DNA of 64,000 bases, taken from positions 682,001 through 746,000 of the forward strand of contig CP103032.1 in assembly GCA_024752435.1 (NCBI GenBank). The letters are read 5' to 3'. A program made the translations under genes and the position numbers. Positions 13,859 through 24,706 of the stretch are shown in pieces (the stretch's first letter is position 1; every line of letters starts with the position of its first letter). Source of the stretch: Allantophomopsis cytisporea. Lineage: Eukaryota; Ascomycota; Leotiomycetes; Phacidiales; Phacidiaceae. The notes beneath the pieces are model-generated. The model was not told where the DNA came from. It was given only the letters and a program-made list of their open reading frames with translations, and did not search any database.

Positions 13859-14158
13859 ATTCTGAAGGTTGGGCTGAATTATGATGATTGATTGACAAGA
13901 TCGGATCAGACAACATGTTCTGCAAATGCATGAAATTAAGCAAAAGTCTCAAGACCAATTGATGATTGAACTGATGATACACAAATCTAACCTTATGAAT
14001 ATGCACATCTTACATGTACCTGAACGCCTAGCAATGCCTTTTTGAGCTTCAAGCCACTCCCCGCCAAACGTTACAGGTGGTCTTCCGCATTTCGTACAGT
14101 CCATTGCCACCTTATGTATAAATCGTATTCGCAGTAGGCGTCGATATGAAAGATTCGA

Positions 14159-14880
14159 TCAACCTCTGCTCTTAGTGTTCAAGATCAAAGCGACAATGAG
14201 GCCGTAAAGTCCCAAGACTTCTCCGAAAATCAAGATCAAGACCATTCCGACGAAGATCCTTGACTGCTGCATGTATGATCGAACTCCCATATCACCAACC
14301 ACTCCAATCGCGTAGCCGGCAGCGAGACCCGTTAAGCCGACACTGAGACCACATGCAAGATGCATAAACCCACTGTAGTGTGTTAGTATAGAACTTCATA
14401 TGGTCGCAAGTATATATGCGTACTTGAACAAGCTGTATTCCGCTGGTGGAGGGCCCATATCACCGGCAATCAAGACAGCGATAACGAGTGAATAAACCGC
14501 GATGATACCGGACATGACGACAGGGATGAGCGACTGTGAAGTGAGATATTAGCACGTAATTCTATAAAGCAAGAGGGAAGGTATCATTGGAACTTGCCTT
14601 CATGATGAGGTCTGGCCTGAAAGTACCAACACCAGAAATTCCAATTCCAGACTTGGCTGTGCCATATGCTGCACCAATACCTAATACCGCGTCAGTCATG
14701 AACAATAGTTGAAGCTATATGAGAGTCTCACATCCAAAGATCATGGCGAAAGAAATGCCGGCCTATTGTGGGAATCAGTATGGCTGCTCGACGTCATGGA
14801 CTGCTTTGACAGCTTACCATTCCAAAGAACGGGGCGAATTTAGGAGCGAACTCCGGAGCGAACTGATCGAAATTCGACAT
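14159..14880 (-). CDS. vma3: V-type H+-ATPase proteolipid subunit c
   Basis: Five exons on the minus strand: 14880-14818, 14762-14732, 14680-14598, 14533-14424 and 14372-14159, giving 166 aa. It is the membrane-rotor proteolipid of the vacuolar ATPase Vo sector, moving protons across vacuole and endomembranes. Four hydrophobic helices are visible. The last contains the proton-carrying glutamate in LILIFGEVLGLYGLIV, and the family-typical GLSVGLTGLAAGYAIG and QQSRIFVGM segments precede it. The length fits subunit c (about 160 aa). The frame joins cleanly across all introns. The third intron begins GCAAGT after an AAG codon, so it is a GC-AG intron. The gene is divergent to the RhoGEF gene, with 976 bp between starts. 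The paralogues c' (Vma11) and c'' (Vma16) are less likely, because the N-terminus and length match c. Confidence 0.95.
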
Positions 14881-15856
14881 TGTCGGTAGCGACTGAAGAT
14901 GTCGCAATCGAGCTTGCGGGTTTGAAGAAGTGGTTCAGGTGTTGATGACGGGAAGCTCTGTCGAGCTGATAAGCCGCATCTCGTCCGTAGAGCTTGAGGC
15001 GGTCGCTTACACAGTCCACGTGACTTTGGAGCATCAGAGCAACAGAGGAGAGCGCAGCAAAGCAAGCTGGGTCTGACACTCTCTTATTTACTGCCTGAGA
15101 CATCTGTTCATGGCAAGACAAAGTTCGGAATGCTTTCGCAGGATGTAGCACAGCCCTCTAGATATATCAGCATGACAGAATTGCTGTTATTTCACGCTGT
15201 GATTTCAGTACAGGCACATGAACCGAAAAACGTGACTATAATCGTGACTTGATTCTATATGATCATACGGTTAATATTATATGCAGCTTTGGTTATCACC
15301 TTGATCTTCTGTTGTTCACGTTGTTAAATATATTATTCATGCTCATCAGGGGCGCTTCTTTTGGGATTGCTCCATACTATCTCAGGACACCAAGCGAAGC
15401 TAAACTCCGGCCCTCAGGCGTCTCAATCCTAAGGTAGCCTTGAAGATCACCGAGATCTCCAGTGTACACACCTACAACCTGCCACGACTGCGAGGCGCTC
15501 ATTGATCCCCAAAGCCACGCTGAACGATCAATGCTTCTATCTGCTTTCTGTCACTGCAATCGCAGTCAGTGATTCGTGCTTCAGCCTTCAACGAAAGAGC
15601 TGACGCCGCCGCCGACTCCCGCACAGGGCAGAGTCGGAACCGCTACTCATTCCACCATCCCATTCTACTCAGGGCGCGTTGAACACCATTTACGAGCAAA
15701 TATCAATATAACCGGCGCTTAGCCGCGACAACAGTTGCTTTCTGACGTTGACAGTGAGGCCGAGGTCGCCCTCGGTCTCGAAGTGTTGGGCTGTAGGGAT
15801 AAGAGTGCCGCGAGTCTAAGATCGAATAGCGACAGGAACACCTAACAGTGCGCACG
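14881..15856. promoter_or_regulatory. Divergent intergenic region, vma3 and RhoGEF promoters
   Basis: 976 bp separate the two divergent start codons and must hold both promoters and 5' leaders. The half nearer the RhoGEF gene (about 15540-15850) is GC-richer and resembles a long 5' UTR. Small ORFs here look like chance. I cannot name a specific factor site. Confidence 0.5.
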
Positions 15857-18800
15857 ATGGCTGATTACCAGCAAGGACGCTCAAACGGCGCCCAACCTGG
15901 TGGCTACGGTGTACCTCCTACCAGACGCGATGCGGCATTCTCGAATATCTTTGGAGCTGCTCCTCCACCAGGTCGCTCTCAAACTATGACATCGTCCTCG
16001 ATGCCTCCTGGCGGCATGATGCCCCAAAACACAGGTCGAACCGCCACGATGAGCTCGACAACCCCGATGGGTAGCCTACCTAACGGAATGTCCAGACCGC
16101 TACCACAGCGAACGCCAAACGGCTTCTCAACATCAGCTTCACACGGCAATCTAGCAAATGGTGCTGGTGCGCCAAATGGATATTATGCGAATCAACGGCA
16201 AGGTTCGGCCAATCAAGTACCTTCACAGCCGCAACCTCAATACCTGCCACAAACAGTTCGACCAGATAGACGTCCATATCCTGCTCCCCAGCGCATCGAC
16301 TCTCGAGGTGCCCCGCCTCAACAGTTCACCACTCCGCAGCCGGCTCAGAGATATTATGCTGGAGGTCAACCAGGACCAGCTTTGGCCTCCGACCCCTATA
16401 GATCTCAGTCAATGGCGAGTATGCCAAGACCAAATATGTATCAGGCGCCACCTAGCAACTATCAACAGGCTCCTGCAAATGCGTTCCGCCAGGCGCCATA
16501 TCAGTCACACATGTCTCGCACTACTGCCCAAGGTCGGATAGTCCCAGAGCGCCATGACGAACGGACGATGTCCCTGACTACGTATCCCCAGGACAGAGAA
16601 CCGGTACAGCATCATCAAACGATGAGCGGAAGGATCATCCCCAACAGGCGAACCTCAGGTACCTCACAGGAACAGGCACCATCAAATGGATATATCCCTG
16701 CCGTAGCTCGTGGGGCTCCCGCTCCCGCAACTGCGTCCCGAACTATGAGTATGGCTTCTACTGTGGCACCTAATATGCATCCTGGTGATAATTCTGGTCG
16801 AACAATGTCGATGGCGTCCACTATGGCGCCCGAGAGAATCGACTCGTTACAACAACGACCATCAGCGGCAAAATCTGTGAGCAGTGGAACAGGGACGTCT
16901 AGAAGCGTTGTAAAAGCTCCACTTGTCTATCCAGCATTGCTCTCTCGCGTGGGAGAGTGTTTCCGTGAGACGATAGGAGTTGGTGATCGAGTCAAGAATG
17001 ATTTAGCATACAAGCATGCTTTCAGTGGATCTGAAGCCGTCGACGTAATTTCCTACATAATTAAAACCACCGATAGAAACCTGGCCTTACTTCTGGGTCG
17101 ATCGTTGGACGCTCAAAAGTTCTTCCACGATGTTACTTACGAACATCGTCTTCGCGACTCTCCAACAGAAATGTACCAGTTCCGGGAAACACTTACAGAC
17201 GAGCCTACTGGAGAGCCTGAGGTTAACGGTGTATTCGTATTGTTGACTGAGTGTTATTCGCCAACATGTACGCGAGACCAGTTGTGCTATTCCATCGCAT
17301 GTCCAAAGAGACTTGAGCAGCAATCCCGACTTAATCTTAAGCCACAGCCTGGTCTGCAGCGACAAAAGTCGCAATCTAGTTTGCACGATAATGACGAGCC
17401 AGATGAGCAGAAGCTGTGGATCAACACTGTATCTCAAGAGATTGCAGACAGTGTCAGTGATAGGGAAAAGAAGCGACAAGAAGTCATTTCAGAGATCATG
17501 TACACTGAGCGTGATTTCGTCAAGGATCTTGAGTATTTGAGAGACTTCTGGGTTCTCCCACTTAGATCTACGAACCCGATCGCACCATCTCCAATTCCCG
17601 AAAGTCGACGAGACCGCATTGTACGGACTGTGTTCTCCAACATTGTCGACCAACCAAGTATCCATGGTGTCAGTTCTCGGTTCGCCGAGGCCTTGACTGA
17701 AAGACAGAGAAAGCAACCTGTTGTGCAGTGTGTAGGAGATATTTTCCTTCAATATGTTCCTCAATTTGAGCCATTCATTACGTATGGTTCTAATCAATTG
17801 GCTGGTAAATTTGAGTTTGAAAAAGAAAGATCCTTGAATCCCTTCTTCTCAAAATTCGTGGACGAGACAGAGCGCAGAAAAGAGTCAAGAAAATTGGAAC
17901 TTAACGGATATCTCACTAAGCCGACAACAAGACTTGCGCGTTATCCACTGCTTCTAGAGAACGTTCTAAAGTATACTGAACCTGGAAATCAAGATGCCAC
18001 AGATATTCCATTGGCAATGAAAATGATTCGAGAGCTCTTGACTCGCGTCAACGCTGAGTCTGGTAAAGCTGAAAACCGCTTCAACTTGAAGCAACTTCAC
18101 GAGCAATTGAGGTTCAGGCCCAATGAACGTGTTGATTTGAAACTCACTGAGGATGGTCGTGAGTTGCTCTATAAGGGCACACTCAGAAAGTCTCCTACAG
18201 ATCCTACGGAAATTCAAGCGTATCTGTTTGATCACGCGATGTTACTTGTCCGTGTAAAGATGGTTGGAAAGAAGGAAGAGGTCAAGGTGTACCGAAGGGT
18301 ATGTTTTAACGTTTTGAAATATGAAGACACAACTGACCTTTGCAGCCAATCCCTCTCGAACTTCTTGCGATCAAAGAGATGGACGAAGTTATTCCACGAG
18401 CTGGCATTACCAAAAGGCCGTCTTCTAGTCTAATACCAGGAACAAAAAGCAGTACTACTGACACATCATCATCGTCGAAGAAAGACGGATTCCCGATTAC
18501 TTTCCGCCATATTGGTAAGGGTGGTTATGAATTGACACTGTATGCAACGACACCTGGCAATCGCAAGAAATGGATGGAGCACATTGGAGAACAACAAGCC
18601 TTGTTGCGTAGCCGTGGAGATTTCTACAACAAGACAACAATTTCTGCTAATTTCTTTACTTCTGCCAACAAGGTCAACTGTGTTGCGCCATTCGGTTAGT
18701 TGTGTTTGTATTTGATTTTACGAGATATGCTGACTGGTTTTAGATGGTGGACGAAAGTTGATATATGGTACTGATGCTGGTATATTTGTTTCCGATCGAC

Positions 18801-19803
18801 GAGTGAAAGATGGCTCCCAGAAGCCTCGACGTGTGCTAGATACCCAAAGTGTCACACAAATCGATGTTCTGGAAGAATATCAACTCATGCTTGTTCTATC
18901 CAACAAGTCCCTCTACTCTTTCTCTCTTTCAGCACTCGACCCGAACGAACCAGCCCTTAGCAAACGCCCAAAGAAGATCCAGAGTCACTGCAATTTCTTC
19001 AAGACCGGTATCTGTCTTGGACGTCATCTGGTCTGCTGTGTTAAGTCTTCTGCGCTTTCAACTACTATCAAAGTCTATGAACCCAACGATGCCATGTCAA
19101 AGGGCAAGAAACAGAAGGGTTTCAAGATGTTCAACAGTGGTGGTCAGGATGAGCTTAAGGCCTTCAAGGAGTTCTACATTCCTACAGAGTCCTCATCCAT
19201 TCACTTCCTCAAGACGAAATTGTGCGTTGCTTGTGCAAGAGGATTTGAAGTTGTATCGTTGGAGACATTGGAGACACAGTCTCTACTTGATCAAGCCGAT
19301 ACATCTCTGGACTTCGTGGCACGTAAGGAGAACGTCAGGCCTATCCACATCGAACGACTTAACGGGGAATTCTTGCTCAATTACTCGGAGTTCTCATTCT
19401 TTGTTAACCGCAATGGCTGGCGAGCCCGACCCGATTGGCGAATTGATTGGGAGGGTCAACCACAAAGCTTCGCCTTATCCTATCCATGGATATTGGCTTT
19501 CGAGCCTAACTTCATTGAGATTCGAAACCTCGAAACTAATGCTGTACATATCGTTCCAGGACGGAACGTTCGCTGTCTCCATACGAGCACCCGAGAGGTA
19601 AATATAGTTTAACATCCGATCAAACAAACCCCGCTGACCAAAAATAGATTATTTATGCGTACGAAGATGATCGTGGGGAAGACACTGTCGCAGCCATTGA
19701 TTTCTGGATGGCTGGACACAAACCAGACCAAGCCGCCCCACCTTTACTTCACGAGACATCCTTCCAGGGCCATGCTCATCCACACACCCAAGCGCGGCAA
19801 TGA
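15857..19803 (+). CDS. rom2: Rom2-like Rho1 guanine nucleotide exchange factor (DEP-DH-PH-CNH)
   Basis: Exons 15857-18298, 18346-18694, 18744-19597 and 19648-19803; introns 47, 49 and 50 bp; 1266 aa. It probably loads GTP on Rho1 at the plasma membrane in the cell-wall-integrity pathway. Residues 1-350 are low-complexity Ser/Pro/Gln-rich sequence with recurring RTMSMAST and GRIIP/GRIVP peptides. A DEP domain lies at about 355-450, the Dbl-homology domain at about 538-740 (starts KRQEVISEIMYTERDFV), a PH domain at about 750-920 (crossing intron 1) and a citron/NIK1 (CNH) domain at about 935-1235 (starts KLIYGTDAGIFVSDRR). The start is the first ATG (MADYQQG). This domain order matches yeast Rom1/Rom2 and fission-yeast Rgf proteins. 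The ortholog call is firm at family level, and the Rho1 specificity is inferred. Confidence 0.94.
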
Positions 19804-21872
19804 AAAGGCAATCATAGGCGCAGAATGACGACTTTCTATTCTTCATGCGTGATACAGATAATCATTTCTTCTGTTCACAGTTGTTCTACTCAGCAAATGT
19901 AATCGATAAAGTTGCGGCGCGATTGCTTAGAGGAATGAGAAATTGACGCAGCATCTGGTGTGCAGGTTCACGCTTTATGCCCTTGCAAAGACTTTGAGAC
20001 GTTTTTTTCTCGTCATGTCGACCGCAAGCAAAGGAAAAACGACACGAAGGGCGATGATATTCAGTTTGGAGCAAAACTTGCGTTGAGAGCAAACTAGCGA
20101 TTGGCGTCAACGTGGAGTGTGGGGGGCATTTTTCGATCACCTTGAGAGCTCAGGTATTTTTCGTCACTGAACTTGACTAAGCGGATATTTGGGGTATCTG
20201 CTGAAGGAAATGGGACTTTTGTAAAAACTGTAGCCTTATGAATAGATCGTGTATTTGATTGACGGGCTCACCCAGCATGTATGCGATGATAAATTATGAC
20301 ATGATATAATTGCTCTCACTCCCATACCGACAAGGGGTGGCATACCCGTAAGGCCCAGCACCGCGAGTCCCTCACCATCATGATCTGCTGCCGGTATGGT
20401 CTCTAAACCATGTTTCTCGATGGGACGACTTGACACGAAACGCATCGGGAACTCAACTTCCCTCCCGCGGATCATCGGAATACCTGCCATCCCACGCTTC
20501 TCCCTTGCTCATAATCTGCTGTGATGCCCAATTATGGATCCGTAATCTAGCTCGCAATCTATTTACACGACATACATGCATTAAAACTCCTCTTTCTTGC
20601 ATTGAGTACCCGCGCCGTCACTTTATCACGTGTTAAGCTTTGCGATCTTCAGCAAAAGGGCCGAGAACAGTCGAGCTCTTGCACCTTGCGTTTTGCGCAA
20701 CAGACTGGCTGTCCTTATTTGGGAGGGGTGGTTTCCGAGTCAGCAGTGGGGCTGCTGAGGAATCTCGAGCTTGCTGTGCTATTTGTTGGATGTCAAGAGT
20801 TTAATCGCGCAATCTAAGAAGTGTTCGGGAATGTATCGCTTCTAGACCTTCTTCTGCTTCTCTTGGATGTTAAGAGAAGAAGTTATTGCTGTTGATACTT
20901 GGAGTGAGTACGGCTGGAAGTGGACCTTGACTTCAGCCTTCATGCTGGGCTAAACTGACCAGCACGGTTTCCCGCGGCATCTACCACCAGTACCTCTTCA
21001 ATTTAAGTGCAAGTTCATGAACTTCAAATCCTACGCAGTGTAATTCAACGACCATGGTACAGCCATCACCGGTATGATTACCATTATCTTCTAAGAAATT
21101 TGGAAGAAGGTATTCCGACCTACTTTATGATCTTAAAAGACCTCTCCTCAGGAGATATTTTCCAATTGCCGGCACAATAATAAGATGCAATGCGCAACAA
21201 CACTCTCACGCTCGGCTCACCAGTGCGGCATAAACGTCGCCGGCAAAGCTTGGTCGTTTAACGCCGTCAGGGCTGGAAGTGAGACAAGCTCCTCCTCGTG
21301 CCTTGACTCGTGCCGCATCGTTTGACCATCTGCAGCGCGCAATGTTTTGAGTGGGTGGAAGGGATTCCGACATTGACATGGCATCTGCACCACGAGTCCC
21401 GCTTACCTGCACCGTGATCATCGAGCATGTGCACAAGAATAACAATCATTCAGGAACACGTTACACTCCTTGGGTCCATTCCAAATGGTCCTGGTGGTCC
21501 CTGAACCCACAGACAATACCAGAGCGGGGCAGCAGCCGGGCATATCTTATGCGAACGCAGCGCATCAAACGAAGCAACCGCATAGGTGTGTTCTGTGGCT
21601 TAGGGAATTCTCAAGGTACAGCAGCGACGCGGGTTCATGGGAATGTGTGATTGTGGGGTGTTAAGCTGCGCTGCTCGTTTTGTCTAGAGATATTTAAGAA
21701 GAGGTAGGTATCAGTTTTTTTGCGGATTCTGTATGTTGATCATCAGATAATATCTCTTTTTGCCATACACTCGACGCAGTTCAGTTCCAATTCATCCAGC
21801 ATATACCCTTATCCAACTTCCTTCATTCGAACCTTTGAACATTAGGCTCTTTTTGCCCAAACTACACACAAG
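19804..21872. other. Long intergenic region, no supported gene
   Basis: This 2.07 kb lies between the RhoGEF stop and the small Cys-rich gene. An 84-codon minus-strand ORF at 20236-20490 (starts MAGIPMIRGREVEF) lies in a GC-richer island and is the only stretch that reads slightly like protein. I could not extend or splice it. Bases about 21680-21872 are probably the promoter/leader of the downstream gene. A CACGTG hexamer lies near 20627. Confidence 0.4.
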
Positions 21873-22222
21873 ATGACTTGCTATTGTGCCAACTACTACG
21901 TAAGTCTCACCAATTGAACAAGATTCTGAGGGTTTCCGTCTAATGCAAGTTCGTAGGGCTCTACCAACTGCCAGAACCTTGTCCGCTACTTTGGCGATTG
22001 CTGCACTCTTTGTGTGGTATGCTCTCTCCCTTACCAATTTTTTGTTATTAAAAAATAGCTATTTTCTAACCAAATTTACAGCGTTCCAAGATCTCTCCAT
22101 CATCGAGTCCCGGTTACCAGCGAGGCGCACCTGAGCGATGGGTCGAGAGTGCCCGACAAGAGAAAGTCCGTCGAAGCGAGGAAAAAGAGCGACAGCAGCG
22201 ACTGATGAGAGTTGTGTCATAG
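21873..22222 (+). CDS. Small Cys-rich protein, 75 aa, three exons (new model)
   Basis: Found by splicing: exons 21873-21899, 21957-22016 and 22082-22222, all phase 0, with donors GTAAGT and GTATGC and acceptors TAG and CAG. The product has 75 residues. The first 29 residues carry six cysteines (positions 3, 5, 14, 24, 25, 28), including a CCTLC cluster; these could bind metal or be lipidated or disulfide-bonded. Residues 30-40 are Ser/Pro-rich. The last 35 are highly charged and probably helical (Arg/Glu/Gln-rich), ending before a TAG. No signal peptide is evident, so secretion is unlikely. I do not recognise the family. Support comes from three agreeing splice phases and the protein-like composition of all three exons; the tiny 27-nt first exon is the weakest part. 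Function unknown. Confidence 0.62.
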
Positions 22223-22782
22223 ACCATATGAAGAAAAAGAAATGATGTGAAATGGTTTAGAATATGGGTTTTGGAGTTTGGGATAGATTGGGGACGGAGG
22301 TGCATGCGGACTTTGGGATCAAAGTTGAAGAAGCGCATGGCTGATTCATGTATGGCTATACAGGTGTTATTATAAAGGCATGGTACTCTGCCATCTGATA
22401 GGACAGAGACGTTCTTGTTCAGGTTGAAGAAGTAGTGGGAATTGAAGAATTATAAAACTGTATCTTCATGACTGCATGATTCATGGTCCAAATTTCCACT
22501 TGCTGATATAAATCAAGTTCAAAATACCTTAGGCACATGTTTTCAGAAACTTGGTTTGTACAATTATTTCCAATTAGTATGTGGATACAAACTGTAAACA
22601 AAACACTGGATTAAAGCTTGATAATCACTAAAGCTCTGTACATATATGTACATGGGAGCAATGTCCCACAAACCAACTATACGCATTGTATCGCCATGAA
22701 AACGACATGTTCCAATCAGAACTCTAAACTCCTTGCAACTCAGCAGCGCTGAAATAGTCCAGATAAACAATGAGAGACCAAA
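22223..22782. other. Convergent 3' intergenic region
   Basis: 560 bp between the stops of two converging genes. It is AT-rich, as expected for 3' UTRs and polyadenylation regions, and holds no supported ORF. Confidence 0.45.
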
Positions 22783-23418
22783 TCACCATTGCCGCCGCTT
22801 GTACCCATTCCTATCCTCGGCAGTCATCTCCTCGATATCCATTTTAATCCTCCTTCTCCTTTCCGCCCTACTCAATTTCTCTAACTTGTCATCCTCCGGC
22901 CGTTTTTCATTACTTGAACCTTCCGATGGCTTTCTATTCTTGTCTTCAAACGTCGGTGGCCCGTCGCGAGAGCCCTCATCCAAGCCTTTCCGCGGCTGGG
23001 ATTTTGCGTGGATATCCGCTACGCCTTTTAGGACTTCCGCGAAAAGAGCGGGCTTCCCATCTTTGTCTGCGCCTGTGGTCCCGCCACCAGGGGCATTATG
23101 TGAAGCTAGATCCTCGGGAGTGTTGGGTGAGTTTTGAACTTCTATAGTTTCGGTATTTTCCTTTGCAAAGGCTTCCGGAAGAAAGACATAATTATGTGCG
23201 GTCCTGGGTGCCGGTTTGATAGCTTCCTGAAGGCCACGAACTGTATTTTGCTGGATAGTGTAGCCGGCGAGGAAAAGTGCAGAGGTAAACAGAAAGACTA
23301 TTTTGAATCAATATCAGTGCTTAACACAATCATAAGAGCAGAGCACAACATTGACTATGGGCGTACCTATAGTGGATGAAATAACCAAAGAAACTTGTGA
23401 AGACGTAAGAAGCACCAT
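22783..23418 (-). CDS. Hypothetical one-pass membrane protein, 188 aa
   Basis: Two exons on the minus strand: 23418-23367 and 23297-22783, joined in phase 1 (G/TC makes Val). The spliced protein starts MVLLTSSQVSLVISS and has one hydrophobic helix spanning the splice (about residues 5-30). A Pro/Gly-rich linker follows, then a strongly basic C-terminus rich in Arg/Lys/Glu that ends in a Gly-Tyr-Lys-Arg-Arg-Gln-Trp peptide. The layout (short N-terminal anchor, hydrophilic tail) would suit an inner mitochondrial or ER membrane anchor, but no domain is recognised. An alternative upstream ATG is in another frame and soon stops, which supports this start. It shares a 354-bp divergent promoter region with prp38. 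Confidence 0.75.
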
Positions 23419-23772
23419 GATACGTGCGCAGCCTCGAAGGAATTTATGTACATTGAAGCTGGAAATGAACACCGAACTTGAGAATCGTCTGATGGTGAGA
23501 TTCCATAATGGATGTGTTATAGGTAGTCAGCATCCCTGATACACCTCATGTCGCGGCGTGACATTGACGTCGTCAACAAGGTTCGTGCACCGGGCAACTA
23601 TCGATAAGCATTTATCGCGATGGATTTCTGATTGCATCTGAGCACTCAGCGGCGCAACACAACTATTCGCATTTCACAATCTACGTCCTCATAAGAAGCT
23701 ATTCCTCCACACAACATCCAATCACTTATTACTACACCTAAAATCTCCCACGAAAGTTTATACACCGACGAC
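23419..23772. promoter_or_regulatory. Divergent promoter region between the 188-aa gene and prp38
   Basis: 354 bp between two divergent start codons. The part near prp38 is pyrimidine-rich on the plus strand. No specific binding site is assigned. Confidence 0.5.
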
Positions 23773-24531
23773 ATGGCGAATCACCGCGCCGACGAGAAGC
23801 GCTTCCTCGACGAGCGCGGCAGCAGCGCAGCTCTGGCGCCAAACGGACTGAATCCCGCAACGATAATGGAGAAAGCAGTGCGCGAGCGGATAATCGACAG
23901 TTACTTCTGGAAAGACCAGTGCTTCGCGCTGAACGAAGCGGACATCGTAGATCGCGTAGTGACGCACGTCAGCTTCATCGGAGGCACGATTGGCGACTCC
24001 CAGAAACCTTCGCCGTTCCTCTGCCTGGCGTTCAAGCTACTGCAGCTGGGGCCTGGTGATGGCGTGCTGGATGAGTACTTGAATTATGGCGGCGAGAAGT
24101 TCAAATATCTGAGGGCTCTGGCGTGCTTCTATATTAGGTTGACGAGACAAGCGAAGGACGTTTATAGGACTCTTGAGCCGTTGTTAGAGGACAGGCGGAA
24201 GCTGAAGAGAAAGGGCAGGACAGGAACGAGTCTTACATTTGTTGATCAGTTTGTGGATGAGCTTCTTACAAAGGATCGTATCTGTGCCACGAGTCTGTGG
24301 AAGATGCCTAAGAGGGAAATTCTAGAGGATCTGGATGTGTTGGAGCCAAGGGTTAGTGCTTTAGGCGACATTGACGCTTTGTTGGACGATGATGAGGTGG
24401 AGGAGGTGGAGAGGGAGAGGGAAAGATCAGAGGAAGAGAGTCCTGGAGATGAGTTTGGTGGAGATGAGGATGTACGAAATGGGAGTGGAGAGGAGGGCGA
24501 GGTGATGGAAGTTGATACCGAAAAAAGTTGA
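23773..24531 (+). CDS. prp38: Pre-mRNA-splicing factor Prp38
   Basis: Single exon, 252 aa, from the ATG of MANHRADEKRFLDERG. Prp38 is a component of the U4/U6.U5 tri-snRNP/B complex needed for spliceosome activation in the nucleus. The conserved Prp38 core (about residues 25-185) contains ALAPNGLNPATIMEKAVRER, SYFWKDQCFALNEADIVD and the CLAFKLLQL ... LRALACFYIRLT helices. The last 55 residues are acidic (Glu/Asp runs), replacing the long RS-rich tail of metazoan proteins. The length is close to other fungal Prp38 proteins. No intron is needed. Confidence 0.96.
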   Translation: MANHRADEKRFLDERGSSAALAPNGLNPATIMEKAVRERIIDSYFWKDQCFALNEADIVDRVVTHVSFIGGTIGDSQKPSPFLCLAFKLLQLGPGDGVLDEYLNYGGEKFKYLRALACFYIRLTRQAKDVYRTLEPLLEDRRKLKRKGRTGTSLTFVDQFVDELLTKDRICATSLWKMPKREILEDLDVLEPRVSALGDIDALLDDDEVEEVERERERSEEESPGDEFGGDEDVRNGSGEEGEVMEVDTEKS

Positions 24532-24706
24532 CAAAAATTCAAGACAGATACTGTGGAATGACTTTCAATAAAATAGCATGGGTTACAGGCGTCTTGGAGT
24601 CATAACTTAAGGTATACTTGTAGTCAAAAGGACCAAAGCTTTTAATTTATATATCATCATATCTTGTTCCCAACACCAAGCTGTTACATTTCAACTGCAC
24701 TTTATC

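Noticed and set aside
20236..20490. 84-codon minus-strand ORF in a GC-richer island
   Set aside because: Reads slightly like protein, but no splice partners, motif or paralogue; too weak to list as a gene.
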